A stretch of DNA of 64,000 bases from Streptomyces monomycini (GCF_022271435.1 NZ_JAFIQY010000016.1:62001-126000), one strand, 5' to 3'. Shown: positions 35,916 through 44,890, numbered from the stretch's first letter. The notes: a model not told the origin generated them from the letters alone. Numbers and translations: made by a program.

Positions 35916-36410
35916 GTGGCTGATCTGTTGTGGGACGACGTGAGTTCCTTCTTCGACCCGGACCTGGTGGGGTCGCTGCCGGACGTGCGGGTCGCGCATG
36001 CCTCGGTGGAGGACTGGCAGGCGATCCTCGATCTTGTCGCGGAGAAGGGCTGGCGGTGCCGGTACTCCGAGGGGGAGACGGTGCTTCCCGTGCCCCGGGC
36101 GGAGTCCGTGCCGGCCCGCCCGGCGGATGCCGAGTACGCCGCACATCCGGAACTGCGGGTGTGGCCGACCGCCGACGTGTTGGCGATCTTCCGATTCCGT
36201 ACCGACGATGAAGTCGATTTCGACGTCGACCTGCGGGAGTTGCAGGGCCAGGACCGACTCGATGTGTTCTGCGGCTTCCTTCGGGAGATCGGGCGGCGGC
36301 TGCGCAAGCCCGTACTGATGGACCCGGAAGGCGACTGCGGTCGTCCGGTGCTCGGCTTCGACGTCGCGGCCGATCGAGTCGTTCTGCTCGCAGATCCGCA
36401 GGTCAGGTGA
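35916..36410 (+). CDS. conserved Streptomyces hypothetical protein, 164 aa
   Basis: I do not recognise a named family. From the GTG at 35916 the protein reads VADLLWDDVSSFFDPDLVGSLPDVRVAHASVEDWQ and is an acidic, soluble alpha/beta protein without signal peptide, with RVWPTADVLAIFRF and DEVDFDVDLREL strands. Size, acidity and a Trp-rich N-terminal half resemble small immunity-type proteins, but no toxin gene is adjacent. GGAGCAGGGCAGCG upstream provides only a weak ribosome site. The open frame before the GTG covers the ohr terminator and is not coding. Confidence 0.65.
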   Translation: MADLLWDDVSSFFDPDLVGSLPDVRVAHASVEDWQAILDLVAEKGWRCRYSEGETVLPVPRAESVPARPADAEYAAHPELRVWPTADVLAIFRFRTDDEVDFDVDLRELQGQDRLDVFCGFLREIGRRLRKPVLMDPEGDCGRPVLGFDVAADRVVLLADPQVR

Positions 36411-36670
36411 GCGAGGCCGACGGCTGCGGGGCGCTGGGGTCCAGGTGGTGGCCCTCGGGGTGCTCCGGTGCACGCCCCTATGGCGGTGTCAGGTTCGCGC
36501 CAATGATGTCGACACTCTGGGGTGTCGTGGGGCCGATGGCTAACGTGGTGGCGTGAGGCGTCCGAGAGGGCGAGTGACGGGTGAGCCGAGAGGTGTGCCG
36601 CCGCCGGCCGCCACCGTTCGCAGCTCCCCCTGTGACGCAGGCCACTCTCACGCTGTCTTGACGACGGTGG
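36411..36670. other. intergenic region before the ribose operator
   Basis: The ~260 bp contain no supported ORF. The rbs promoter must lie in or just after the operator at 36671-36712; nothing else is evident. Confidence 0.4.
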
Positions 36671-36712
36671 CGTGTAATCGATTACGTAAGCCCACACAAA
36701 ATCGATTACACG
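36671..36712. promoter_or_regulatory. operator of the ribose operon (LacI-type)
   Basis: CGTGTAATCGATT (36671-36683) and AATCGATTACACG (36700-36712) form a perfect 13-bp inverted repeat with a 16-bp spacer, and the first arm extends to the perfect 12-bp palindrome GTAATCGATTAC (36674-36685). The central CG and the A/T-rich arms match LacI/RbsR operators. It lies 80 bp before rbsR. Confidence 0.75.
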
Positions 36713-36791
36713 CCGTTGTGCGATCGAGACGCCCTGCGCCGTGGTGTCCTCGACCTGCCTGCGCGGACCTGCACGGAAGGGCTGGGGCGGG

Positions 36792-37826
36792 ATGGCGAAG
36801 ATCAAGGATGTGGCCGAGCGGGCCGGGGTGTCCGTGGCGACCGTCTCCCGGGTGCTCAACGGGCGGAGCCCGGTGGCCGAGACGCGTGAACGGGTGCTCG
36901 CCGCCGTCGCGGAGCTGGGATACCGGCCCAACAACGTCGCCCGGGCCCTGCGGACCGCCCGTACCGGCACGCTCGGCCTGGTCATCAGTGACCTGACCAA
37001 CCCGTTCTTCACCGAGCTGGCCGACGCCGTCGAGGACGCCGCCCGCAGCCTCGGCTACAGCCTGATCATCGGCAACGCCGCCGAACGCCCCGGCCAGCAG
37101 GACGACTACATCCGTACGCTGCTGGACCGCCGTATCGACGGCCTGCTGGTCAGCTCGGCCGGTACCGGCTCCGCGATGCTGCACGAGGTCGTCGCCTCCG
37201 GCACACCGCTGGTGCTGCTGGACCGGATCGTGCCCGGCATCGACGCGCCGTGCGTACGGGCCGACGGCGCCGCGGCCCTCACCGACCTGGCCGCCCACCT
37301 CGCCGCCCTCGGTCGGCGGCGTCCCGCGATCATCGTCGCCCCGGCCGGCACCCCGACCGGCGACGAGCGGCTGAACCTCTTCCGTACGGCGCTGGCCACG
37401 CACGGCATAGCGCTGCCGGACGAGCGTGTCGGCTCCACGCCCGACCTCCAGCCCACCGGTGGCCGCCAGGTGATGCGCCGTCTCCTGGACCTGCCCGAGG
37501 CGCCCGACGCCGTATTGGCCACCGACAACCTGATGGCGCTCGGCGCGATGGACGAGATCCGCGCGCGCGGGCTGCGGGTGCCCGACGACATGGCGCTGGT
37601 CGTGTACGACGACGTGCCGTGGTTCGCGCACATCGACCCGCCGCTCACCGCCATCGCGCAGCCCACCCGCGAGCTGGGCCGGGCCGCCCTGCACACCCTG
37701 CTGGAACGGATCGAGGGGCGCGCGCCCGGCTGCGTACTGCTGCCGGCCCGCCTCGTCACCCGCCGCTCCTGCGGCGAACCGGGCACCACCCGTGAGGACA
37801 CCCAAGAGGAGGAGGGCAGCGCATGA
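36792..37826 (+). CDS. rbsR: LacI-family repressor of ribose utilisation
   Basis: The N-terminal HTH and hinge are MAKIKDVAERAGVSVATVSRVLNG ... YRPNNVARALRT, followed by a periplasmic-binding-protein-like sugar sensor (LGLVISDLTNPFFTELADAVEDAARSLGYSLIIGNA). The ATG at 36792 was preferred over the open-frame start at 36741 because it is the family start and follows GGGGCGGG. The gene overlaps rbsA by 4 bp (ATGA). The inverted repeat upstream is its likely operator, so it is autoregulated. Confidence 0.93.
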   Translation: MAKIKDVAERAGVSVATVSRVLNGRSPVAETRERVLAAVAELGYRPNNVARALRTARTGTLGLVISDLTNPFFTELADAVEDAARSLGYSLIIGNAAERPGQQDDYIRTLLDRRIDGLLVSSAGTGSAMLHEVVASGTPLVLLDRIVPGIDAPCVRADGAAALTDLAAHLAALGRRRPAIIVAPAGTPTGDERLNLFRTALATHGIALPDERVGSTPDLQPTGGRQVMRRLLDLPEAPDAVLATDNLMALGAMDEIRARGLRVPDDMALVVYDDVPWFAHIDPPLTAIAQPTRELGRAALHTLLERIEGRAPGCVLLPARLVTRRSCGEPGTTREDTQEEEGSA

Positions 37827-39598
37827 CCGACGTCAACGACGACGTTCGGGACGCCGCACCGGCCGGCCGTGAACTGCTGCGCGTGGAGGGGGTGACGAAG
37901 TCGTTCCCCGGCGTGCGCGCGCTGGACGGTGTGGATCTGAGCCTGCGCGCGGGCGAGGTGCACGTCCTGCTCGGTGAGAACGGCGCGGGCAAGAGCACCC
38001 TGATCAAGATGCTCTCCGGCGCCCATCGCCCCGACGCGGGCCGCATCCTCGTGGCCGACAGCCCGACCGACGGCCCGACCGGCGGTCCGACCGGCGGCCC
38101 GCCCCACGGCCCCGGCGGCCGCAGTGCCCCCGCCCCCACCGCAGCCCCCGGCACCCCTCCCGCCACTCTCCACGAGGTGCACATCCGCACCGCCCAGGAC
38201 GCCGAACGCCTCGGAATCGCCACCATCCACCAGGAGTTCAACCTCGTCCCCCGGCTGACCGTCGCGGAGAACATCTTCCTCGGCCGGCCGCCGCGCACCG
38301 CGCTCCGCCTGATCGACAAGAAGGCCATGCGGGCGCGCGCCGCCGAACTGCTGCGCCGGGTACGCCTGGACGTCTCCCCGGACACCCCGGTCGCCGAACT
38401 GGGCATCGCCCGGCTCCAGATGGTCGAGATAGCCAAGGCGCTGAGCCTGCGCGCCCGCGTCCTGATCATGGACGAGCCGACCGCCGTACTGACCTCCGAG
38501 GAGGTCGAGACCCTCTTCGGCATCGTGCGCGAACTGCGCGCCGACGGCGTGGGGATCATCTTCATCACCCACCACCTGGAGGAGATCGGCGCCCTCGGCG
38601 ACCGCGTCACCGTGCTGCGTGACGGCCGCTCGGTCGCCGAGGTCCCGGCCGGTACGGACGAGGACGAGCTGATCCGCCTGATGGTGGGCCGGGACATCGC
38701 CGAGCAGTACCCGCGGCAGCGCCCGGACGAGCCCGGCGCGCCGCTGCTGCGCGTCCGCGGCCTGACCCGGCACGGCCCGAACGGCACGCCCGTCTTCGAG
38801 GACGTCGGCTTCGAGGTGCGGGCCGGTGAGGTCGTCGGTCTCGCGGGCCTGGTCGGCGCGGGCCGTACCGAGGTCGCGCGGTCGGTCTTCGGCGTGGACC
38901 GGTACGACGCCGGGACCGTCGAGGTCGACGGGCAGGTCCTGGCACCCGGCGACGTACGGGCCGCGATGCGCGCCGGGCTCGGTCTGGTCCCCGAGGACCG
39001 CAAGGGCCAGGGGCTGGTCCTGGACGCCTCCCTCCAGGACAACCTGACGCTCGCCCGGCTGGACCGCGACACCCGCGGCGGCCTGGTCGACCGGCGCGGC
39101 CAGCGGCGCGCGGCCGCCGAGGTGGCCGCCCGGCTGAAGGTACGGATGAGCGGCCTGGGACAGCACGCGCGCACCCTCTCCGGCGGCAACCAGCAGAAGG
39201 TCGTCATCGGCAAATGGCTGCTGGCCGACACCCGGCTGCTGATCCTGGACGAGCCGACGCGCGGCATCGACGTGGGCGCGAAGGTCGAGATCTACCGGCT
39301 GGTCAACGAGCTGACGGCAGCCGGCCGCGCGGTGCTGATGATCTCCAGCGACCTGCCCGAGGTGCTCGGTATGAGCGACCGGGTGCTGGTCATGGCCCAG
39401 GGGCGGCTCGCCGGTGAACTCTCCGGCGACGAGGCGACGCAGGACGCGGTGATGGAACTGGCGGTACGGCCCGCCGACGGCGCGCCCGGACCGCACGGGA
39501 CGGCACCTCACGGGCACGGGACGGCACCCCACGGGCACGGGACGGCACCGCACACGACGACGAACGAGAGCGCGAAGGAGGGCTCCGATGTCCGCTGA
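37823..39598 (+). CDS. rbsA: ribose ABC transporter ATP-binding protein
   Basis: The protein has two ABC domains. Domain 1 contains LGENGAGKSTLIKML near residue 52, HQEFNLVPRLT (Q-loop), and LGIARLQMVEIAKAL with LIMDEPTAVL. Domain 2 has the normally degenerate Walker A GLVGAGRTEVARSVFG and LSGGNQQKVVIGKWL with LILDEPTRGIDVG. An extra ~45-residue Pro/Gly-rich insertion (DGPTGGPTGGPPHGPGGRS) sits between Walker A and the Q-loop in domain 1 and a His/Gly-repeat tail (HGHGTAPHGHGTAPH) ends the protein; both look like repeat expansions. It is 591 aa against ~500 in E. coli. Confidence 0.94.
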   Translation: MTDVNDDVRDAAPAGRELLRVEGVTKSFPGVRALDGVDLSLRAGEVHVLLGENGAGKSTLIKMLSGAHRPDAGRILVADSPTDGPTGGPTGGPPHGPGGRSAPAPTAAPGTPPATLHEVHIRTAQDAERLGIATIHQEFNLVPRLTVAENIFLGRPPRTALRLIDKKAMRARAAELLRRVRLDVSPDTPVAELGIARLQMVEIAKALSLRARVLIMDEPTAVLTSEEVETLFGIVRELRADGVGIIFITHHLEEIGALGDRVTVLRDGRSVAEVPAGTDEDELIRLMVGRDIAEQYPRQRPDEPGAPLLRVRGLTRHGPNGTPVFEDVGFEVRAGEVVGLAGLVGAGRTEVARSVFGVDRYDAGTVEVDGQVLAPGDVRAAMRAGLGLVPEDRKGQGLVLDASLQDNLTLARLDRDTRGGLVDRRGQRRAAAEVAARLKVRMSGLGQHARTLSGGNQQKVVIGKWLLADTRLLILDEPTRGIDVGAKVEIYRLVNELTAAGRAVLMISSDLPEVLGMSDRVLVMAQGRLAGELSGDEATQDAVMELAVRPADGAPGPHGTAPHGHGTAPHGHGTAPHTTTNESAKEGSDVR

Positions 39599-40595
39599 TG
39601 TGAAGACGGGAGCGGCCGCCGAGGCGGTCGGCACCACCCCGCCCGATGACGGCCTCGGCCCCTGGTTCACCCGGGCCGTCCTGAAGAACGGCCCGCTGGG
39701 CGGCCTGATCGCCCTGGTCGTGGTGATGGCGATCCTGTCCGGGGACTTCCTGAACGGGCAGAACCTCCTCAACGTGGGCGTCCAGGCATCCGTCACCGCC
39801 GTCCTCGCCTTCGGCGTCACCTTCGTGATCGTCTCGGCCGGCATCGACCTGTCGGTCGGCTCGGTGGCCGCCCTCAGCGCCACCGTGGTCGCCTGGGCCG
39901 CGACCGACGCGGGCCTGCCGGTGTGGGCCGCCGTCCTGCTGGGCCTCGCGCTCGGCGCGGCGGCCGGCCTGGTCTCCGGCGCGCTGGTCGCGTACGGGAA
40001 GCTGCCCGCCTTCATCGCCACCCTCGCGATGCTCTCCGTCGGCCGCGGCCTCGCCCTGGTGATCACCGGCGGCACGCCGATCCCCTTCCCGGCCTCGGTC
40101 AGCAAGCTGGGGGACACGCTGGGCGGCTGGCTGCCCGTCCCGGTCCTGGTCATGATCGCGATGGGGCTCGTGGCGGCGCTGGTCCTCAACCGGACGTACG
40201 CGGGCCGCGCGATGTTCGCCATCGGCGGCAACGAGGAGGCGGCCCGGCTCTCCGGCATCGACGTCAAGCGCCGCAAGCTGGTGATCTACGCGATGTCCGG
40301 ACTGTTCGCGGCGGTCGCGGGCATCGTCCTCGCGGCCCGGCTGACCTCGGCCCAGCCGCAGGCCGCCGTCGGCTACGAACTCGACGCGATCGCCGCCGTC
40401 GTGATCGGCGGCGCCAGCCTCTCCGGCGGCTCCGGCAAGGCGTCCGGCACGCTCATCGGCGCACTGATCCTCGCCGTGCTGCGCAACGGCCTGAACCTGC
40501 TGAGCGTCTCGGCGTTCTGGCAGCAGGTGGCGACCGGCCTGGTCATCGCGCTGGCGGTGCTCCTGGACACGCTGCGGCGCCGGAGCGCGCGATGA
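39588..40595 (+). CDS. rbsC: ribose ABC transporter permease
   Basis: The 335-residue protein has about ten membrane helices and the BPD_transp_2 motifs, for example TFVIVSAGIDLSVGSVAALSATVVAW and GGNEEAARLSGIDVKRRKLVIYAMSGLFAAVAGIVLAAR. It starts 11 bp inside rbsA and its stop overlaps the rbsB start by 4 bp. It forms the channel of the ribose importer with RbsA and RbsB. Confidence 0.95.
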   Translation: MSADVKTGAAAEAVGTTPPDDGLGPWFTRAVLKNGPLGGLIALVVVMAILSGDFLNGQNLLNVGVQASVTAVLAFGVTFVIVSAGIDLSVGSVAALSATVVAWAATDAGLPVWAAVLLGLALGAAAGLVSGALVAYGKLPAFIATLAMLSVGRGLALVITGGTPIPFPASVSKLGDTLGGWLPVPVLVMIAMGLVAALVLNRTYAGRAMFAIGGNEEAARLSGIDVKRRKLVIYAMSGLFAAVAGIVLAARLTSAQPQAAVGYELDAIAAVVIGGASLSGGSGKASGTLIGALILAVLRNGLNLLSVSAFWQQVATGLVIALAVLLDTLRRRSAR

Positions 40596-41746
40596 GGCGG
40601 CGTACGGGGCTGGTGGGCCGCGATGCGTCCGGTGGGGGTGCGGGTTCGTTCCGTGAGTGGCGTACGGGGCTGGTGGGCCGCGATGCGTCCGGTGGGGGTG
40701 CGGGTTCGTTCCGTGAGTGGCGTACGGGGCAGCTGGGCCGCAGTACGTCTGGTGGGGGCACGGGTGCGTTCCGCGAGCGGCGCACCGGGCTGCTCGGCCG
40801 CAATACGCCCGGCAAGGGCACCACCTCGCTCCGCAGACGTACGGGCCTGCTCGGCGCGGCCGTCCTGGCCGGCGCCCTCGCCCTGTCCGGCTGCGAGCGC
40901 GGCGGCGACACGGACCTGGGCCTGGCCCTGTCCACCCTGAACAACCCGTTCTTCGTCGCCGTCCGGGAGGGCGCGCAGGCCGAGGCGGACCGGCGCGGCC
41001 TGAACATCAACATCACCGACGCGCAGAACGACCCCATGCAGCAGATCAACCAGATGGAGACGTTCACCAGCCAGGACGTCAAGGCGGCGATCATCAACCC
41101 GGTGGACTCCGACGCCGCGGTACCGGCCGTCGGGGTCGCCAACCGGGCGGACGTGCCGGTGATCTCCCTCGACCGCGGCGTCAACGGCGGCCGGGTCGGC
41201 TCGGCCATCGCCTCGGACAATGTCGCGGGCGGCCGGCTCGCCGCGAAGACGCTGGCCGAGTCCCTCGGCGGCAAGGGCAAGGTGGCCTTCCTGGAGGGCC
41301 AGCCCGGTACCTCGGCCGCCCGGGAGCGCGGGCAGGGCTTCGAGGAGGGCATCAAGGCGTACCCGGGCATCCAGGTGGTGGCGCGGCAGCCCGCCGACTT
41401 CGACCGGGCCAAGGGCATGGACGTGATGTCCAATATGCTCCAAGTACACCGGGACATCGGCGGCGTCTTCGCGGCCAACGACGAGATGGCGCTCGGCGCC
41501 GCCAAGTCGCTGGGCGCCCGGGCGGGCAAGGACGTGAAGATCGTGGCGTTCGACGGGACGCCGGAGGGCGTCGCGGCGGTACGCGGCGGAACGCTGACCG
41601 CCACGGTCGCCCAGCAGCCCAAGCTGCTGGGCAGGCAGGCCGTGGAGCAGGCGCTCAAGGCGGCGCGCGGCGAGCGGCTGCCGAAGCAGGTGAAGGTGCC
41701 GGTGGTCCTGGTGACCGGCAAGAACGCGGCGGAATTCGATGGGTGA
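40592..41746 (+). CDS. rbsB: ribose-binding lipoprotein with repeat-extended signal region
   Basis: The mature part begins at the lipobox ALALSGC and reads DLGLALSTLNNPFFVAVREGAQAEADRRGLNINITDAQND, a canonical ribose/galactose-binding protein, ending near AAEFDG. Before the hydrophobic core (TGLLGAAVLAGALALSGC) lie ~82 residues made of four 20-residue repeats, each opening with RTG[LQ]LGR. Only GTG codons in repeats 1 and 2 offer internal starts, so at least ~55 extra residues would precede the signal core. The ATG at 40592 overlaps the rbsC stop. Confidence 0.9.
   Translation: MRRRTGLVGRDASGGGAGSFREWRTGLVGRDASGGGAGSFREWRTGQLGRSTSGGGTGAFRERRTGLLGRNTPGKGTTSLRRRTGLLGAAVLAGALALSGCERGGDTDLGLALSTLNNPFFVAVREGAQAEADRRGLNINITDAQNDPMQQINQMETFTSQDVKAAIINPVDSDAAVPAVGVANRADVPVISLDRGVNGGRVGSAIASDNVAGGRLAAKTLAESLGGKGKVAFLEGQPGTSAARERGQGFEEGIKAYPGIQVVARQPADFDRAKGMDVMSNMLQVHRDIGGVFAANDEMALGAAKSLGARAGKDVKIVAFDGTPEGVAAVRGGTLTATVAQQPKLLGRQAVEQALKAARGERLPKQVKVPVVLVTGKNAAEFDG
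40601..40837 (+). repeat. 60-bp tandem repeats in the rbsB signal region
   Basis: Units at 40601-40660 and 40661-40720 are identical, 40721-40780 is diverged and 40781-40837 is a 57-bp degenerate copy. The start of each unit resembles the n-region of the signal peptide that follows, so the array probably arose by tandem duplication of that region. Confidence 0.9.
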
Positions 41747-41753
41747 GAAGCAG

Positions 41754-42653
41754 ATGTACGACGTACTGGTAGTGGGCTCGGCCAACGCGGACCTGACGGT
41801 CCGGGTGGCGCGGCGGCCCGGCGCGGGCGAGACCGTGCACGGCTCCGACCTGGTCGAGTCGGCGGGCGGCAAGGGCGCCAACCAGGCGGCCGCCGCCGCC
41901 CGGCTCGGCGGCCGGGTCGGGCTGCTGGCCCGGGTCGGCGACGACGCGTACGGCGAGCTGCTGCTGGACGCGCAGCGCGCCGCGGGCACGGACGTCGCGC
42001 ACGTGATCGTCGAGTCCGGCGCCCGTACCGGCACCGCGATGATCATCGTCGGGCCGGACGGCGACAACAGCATCGTCGTCTCCCCGGGCGCCAACGCGGC
42101 GCTCACCCCCGAGGACGTGGCGGCCGCCCGCGACGTCATCGCCGCGTCCGCCGCCGTCTCCCTCCAGCTGGAGGTGCCCATGGAGACGGTACGGGCCACC
42201 GCCGCCACGGCCACGGAGACCGGCACCCGGGTGGTCCTCAACCCGTCCCCGACCCCCGACAGCCTCGACCCGGAGCTGCTCGCCGCCGCCGACCCCCTGG
42301 TGGTCAACGAGCACGAGGCGCAGCAGCTCGCGGGCCGCGGCGAAGGCACCCCGGAGAACTGGGCCCAGGCGCTGCGCGAGCAGGGCGCCCGCTCGGTCGT
42401 GGTCACCCTCGGCGGCGACGGCGCGCTGGTCGTGGACGGCGAGGGCGGCACCGGCCGGGTCCCCGGCGTCAAGGTGGAGGCCGTCGACACCACGGGCGCG
42501 GGCGACGCCTTCACCGGCGCCCTCGCGACCCGCCTGGCCCACGGCGACTCCCTCACGGACGCGGCCCGCTTCGCCGTACGGGTGGGCGCCGCGGCCGTCA
42601 CCAAGCCGGGCGCCCAGCCGTCCTACCCGACGCTGGACGAACTGCCCTCCTGA
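41754..42653 (+). CDS. rbsK: ribokinase
   Basis: This PfkB-family kinase phosphorylates ribose to ribose-5-phosphate. It has the N-terminal GSANADLTV and GGKGANQAAAAARLGG motifs, the LVVNEHEAQQL element and the catalytic VDTTGAGDAFTGALATRL with the base Asp. ATG 41754 has GAGAAG 6 nt upstream; ATG 41739, inside rbsB, is possible but lacks a ribosome site. It is the last gene of the operon, closed by a strong hairpin. No rbsD is present. Confidence 0.94.
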   Translation: MYDVLVVGSANADLTVRVARRPGAGETVHGSDLVESAGGKGANQAAAAARLGGRVGLLARVGDDAYGELLLDAQRAAGTDVAHVIVESGARTGTAMIIVGPDGDNSIVVSPGANAALTPEDVAAARDVIAASAAVSLQLEVPMETVRATAATATETGTRVVLNPSPTPDSLDPELLAAADPLVVNEHEAQQLAGRGEGTPENWAQALREQGARSVVVTLGGDGALVVDGEGGTGRVPGVKVEAVDTTGAGDAFTGALATRLAHGDSLTDAARFAVRVGAAAVTKPGAQPSYPTLDELPS

Positions 42654-42674
42654 GCGGAGGCACACGCGGGGCGC

Positions 42675-42705
42675 GGCGGGACGGCCGTACGCAGGCCGTC
42701 CCGCC
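42675..42705. terminator. terminator after rbsK (convergent genes)
   Basis: GGCGGGACGGCC (42675-42686) pairs perfectly with GGCCGTCCCGCC (42694-42705) across a 7-nt loop. It serves the rbs operon and possibly the convergent hydrolase gene. Confidence 0.75.
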
Positions 42706-42788
42706 CGCGACCGCTCACCTCTGGTGCATCGTCAGCGGTGGGGAACCACCTTCCGCAGGCTGCTACCGGACGTCGCGCAGGTCTCGGA

Positions 42789-43562
42789 TCACCGGTTGCT
42801 CACCGGCTCCCGTATACCTTCAGGTTCCGCCTGCCCGGCGGCCCGCCTCACCTCGGCCACGGCCGCCCCGGCCCCGCCGTCCAGGCGCGCGAGGCAGGTC
42901 CCGTCCGCCGCCCATATACCGCTGTACCCGCAGGCCACGCTCTCGCTCCCCGGGCCGACGCCGTTGGCGAGCAGTACGTCGAGCCCGTTGTCCCGCGCCG
43001 TGGCGGCGTACTGCTCCGTGCGCTCCACCGAGTCGTGGAACGAGCTGGCCAGATACACCTGGCAGCCGTCGGCAGCGGCCTGCTCGGCCAGCTCGGGGAA
43101 GGCGTTGTCGTAGCAGGTGGCGAGGGCGAACTTCAGGCCGCCGAAGGTGAACCGGCCGCCCGCGTCCGGACCCGCCGTGAACAGTCCGGTCTCCCGGCCG
43201 TACAGGTGGTGCTTGTCGTAGCGGGTCAGCAGCGCGCCGTCCGGCCCGTACACGAACGACGCGATCGTCATGCCGTCCGCCGTGTTCGCCGGGCCACGGC
43301 CCGGGCAGTTGACCACCGCGGCGACGCCGGCCGCCCGGCACGCATCCCGGACGGGGTCCAGCCGCGGGTCGTCCGGCGCGAGGGTGTACTGCTCCGGGGC
43401 GGCGGCTATCGCGTCGAGCTCGTAGTTGGTCAGGGCCAGCTCGGCGAAGACGACCAGCTCGGCACCGCGGCCGGCGGCCTCGGTGAGCAGGGCGGCCATC
43501 CGCGCCGCGTTGGCTTCGACGTCCAGGGGCGCGGACGGGAATTGTGCTGCTGCGACGATCAT
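42789..43562 (-). CDS. carbon-nitrogen hydrolase (nitrilase superfamily)
   Basis: The catalytic triad Glu-Lys-Cys is visible in LVVFAELALTNYE (Glu near residue 42), RYDKHHLYGRET (Lys near 115) and FALATCYDNAFPE (Cys near 149). At 257 aa it fits the small amidase branch; substrates range from omega-amides to nitriles and cannot be decided here. It overlaps the upstream secreted pyroglutamyl-peptidase-like gene by 4 bp, so the two are translated together. Confidence 0.9.
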   Translation of the reverse strand: MIVAAAQFPSAPLDVEANAARMAALLTEAAGRGAELVVFAELALTNYELDAIAAAPEQYTLAPDDPRLDPVRDACRAAGVAAVVNCPGRGPANTADGMTIASFVYGPDGALLTRYDKHHLYGRETGLFTAGPDAGGRFTFGGLKFALATCYDNAFPELAEQAAADGCQVYLASSFHDSVERTEQYAATARDNGLDVLLANGVGPGSESVACGYSGIWAADGTCLARLDGGAGAAVAEVRRAAGQAEPEGIREPVSNR

Positions 43563-44890
43563 TTCTCCATGATGCCCGGTGCCACTGACAACGCGGCGGT
43601 CAGGATGCTCCGCACCTGCCCGGTGATGGCATTCCGGTTCCGTACGAAGTCGGGATCGGTGACCGCGCCGGTCGCCGGATCGGTGTTCCCGGCGCCGAAC
43701 TGGAGGACCGGCGTGTGCAGATGGCCGCCCGGCACCTTCAGCTTCAGCGCGTCCCGCAGCAGCGTCGCCCGGTAGCCGATCTCGTTGGACAGGTAGTCAC
43801 CGCCGCCGCCCGCGCGGGCCGTCGAGCCCGGCGTCGGCCCGTCCGGCCGCTCGACGGGTGCACCGCCGCCCGCCGGGATCTCGGTCACCTCCGTGTTGTC
43901 CCGTACCGGGAACGGCCCGGTGGGAGCGGTGGTGAGCTGCGCGTACGGCAGGCTCGTGGTGGTCCACTGCGGCTGCGGCCGTACGGTCGGCACGCCCTTC
44001 GGTACGGGCACCATCTCGGTCCGGGACGCGCGCGCGTTGTCCGGATAGCCGCCCCGCCAGGCGCCGTTCGTCCGCTCCAGGTCGAACCGCCCCGGCCGCC
44101 CCTGGCTGATGGTGGTGAACAGGTCCACCTGCCGCGGCCCGCGCCGGAAGTGCGGCAGCAGCGTCCGCTCCACCGTGCCCGCCGCGAAGTCCGCCCACCG
44201 TACGGGGAAGACGGCGGTCTCGATACGGGCGAGCCGCCCGGAGGACGTACGGACCGTCGTACCGTCCAGCGCGAGCGCCGCGGCGCCCGACGGGTTGCTG
44301 CGGCGGGCGTCCGCGTCCAGCTGGAACGGGTCGAAGCCGGTCACGACGACGCGCAGGGGCCGCTTCCCGCCGTGCCCGCCGGGCAGGTCGATCGAGTCCT
44401 GTCCGCGCGATCCGCGCTCCAGCGCCCCCGTCAGCGCGTCCCGTTGGTCCGCGGCCAGCCGGAACTGCGGCTTCCACTCGCGCAGCGTCTTGGTCATGCC
44501 CAGCCGTGCCCAGTACAGCGGCCGGTCGTCGTCCCGGCTCAGATCGCCGCCCTGCGGTCCGCGCCCCTGGACGCGGTCCACCGCGCGCCGCCACAGGCCG
44601 CGTCCGGCGTCCGTGACGTACCGTTTCGCCGCCCCGTACGAGTGCACCCGCGCGAGCCCGTCACCGAACGTCCCGGCCACGTCCGCGAACCCGCTGCGCC
44701 GCAGGATCTCCTGTGGCGCGCGCTGCGACAGCCGCTGCTCCTCGACGCTCGGCGAGGCCGTCGCCTGCCGGGCGGTGGCGGAGGCGGAGACGGAGGAGGC
44801 CGCCGTGGCGGAAGGGGCGGTGAGGGCGAGCGGGGCCGCGGTCAGCAGCACGGCGCCGAACACGCCCGCCGAGGTACGTATGCGTCTCAT
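43559..44890 (-). CDS. secreted pyroglutamyl-peptidase-I-like protein with Ser in place of the catalytic Cys
   Basis: A Sec signal peptide (MRRIRTSAGVFGAVLLTAAPLALTAPSATA) precedes a mature region that, from about residue 190, shows C15-peptidase features: VVVTGFDPFQLD, ARRSNPSGAAALALDG, ETAVFPVRW and a C-terminal GGHLHTPVLQFG with the expected active-site His. At the Cys position the sequence is GDYLSNEIGY, where the family has Y-x-C-N, so the nucleophile is Ser or the protein is inactive. The first ~150 mature residues are extra. An upstream ATG at 44938 would add 16 residues including SRRFTR. It is the first gene of a two-gene unit. Confidence 0.75.
   Translation of the reverse strand: MRRIRTSAGVFGAVLLTAAPLALTAPSATAASSVSASATARQATASPSVEEQRLSQRAPQEILRRSGFADVAGTFGDGLARVHSYGAAKRYVTDAGRGLWRRAVDRVQGRGPQGGDLSRDDDRPLYWARLGMTKTLREWKPQFRLAADQRDALTGALERGSRGQDSIDLPGGHGGKRPLRVVVTGFDPFQLDADARRSNPSGAAALALDGTTVRTSSGRLARIETAVFPVRWADFAAGTVERTLLPHFRRGPRQVDLFTTISQGRPGRFDLERTNGAWRGGYPDNARASRTEMVPVPKGVPTVRPQPQWTTTSLPYAQLTTAPTGPFPVRDNTEVTEIPAGGGAPVERPDGPTPGSTARAGGGGDYLSNEIGYRATLLRDALKLKVPGGHLHTPVLQFGAGNTDPATGAVTDPDFVRNRNAITGQVRSILTAALSVAPGIMEK

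Noticed and set aside
36671..36712. Possible phage attachment site because of the A/T-rich dyad
   Set aside because: No integrase, tRNA or duplicated flank is present, and its position before rbsR fits a LacI operator.
37106..40276. A 1056-codon minus-strand open frame over rbsR-rbsA-rbsC
   Set aside because: It is antisense to three well-defined ribose genes.
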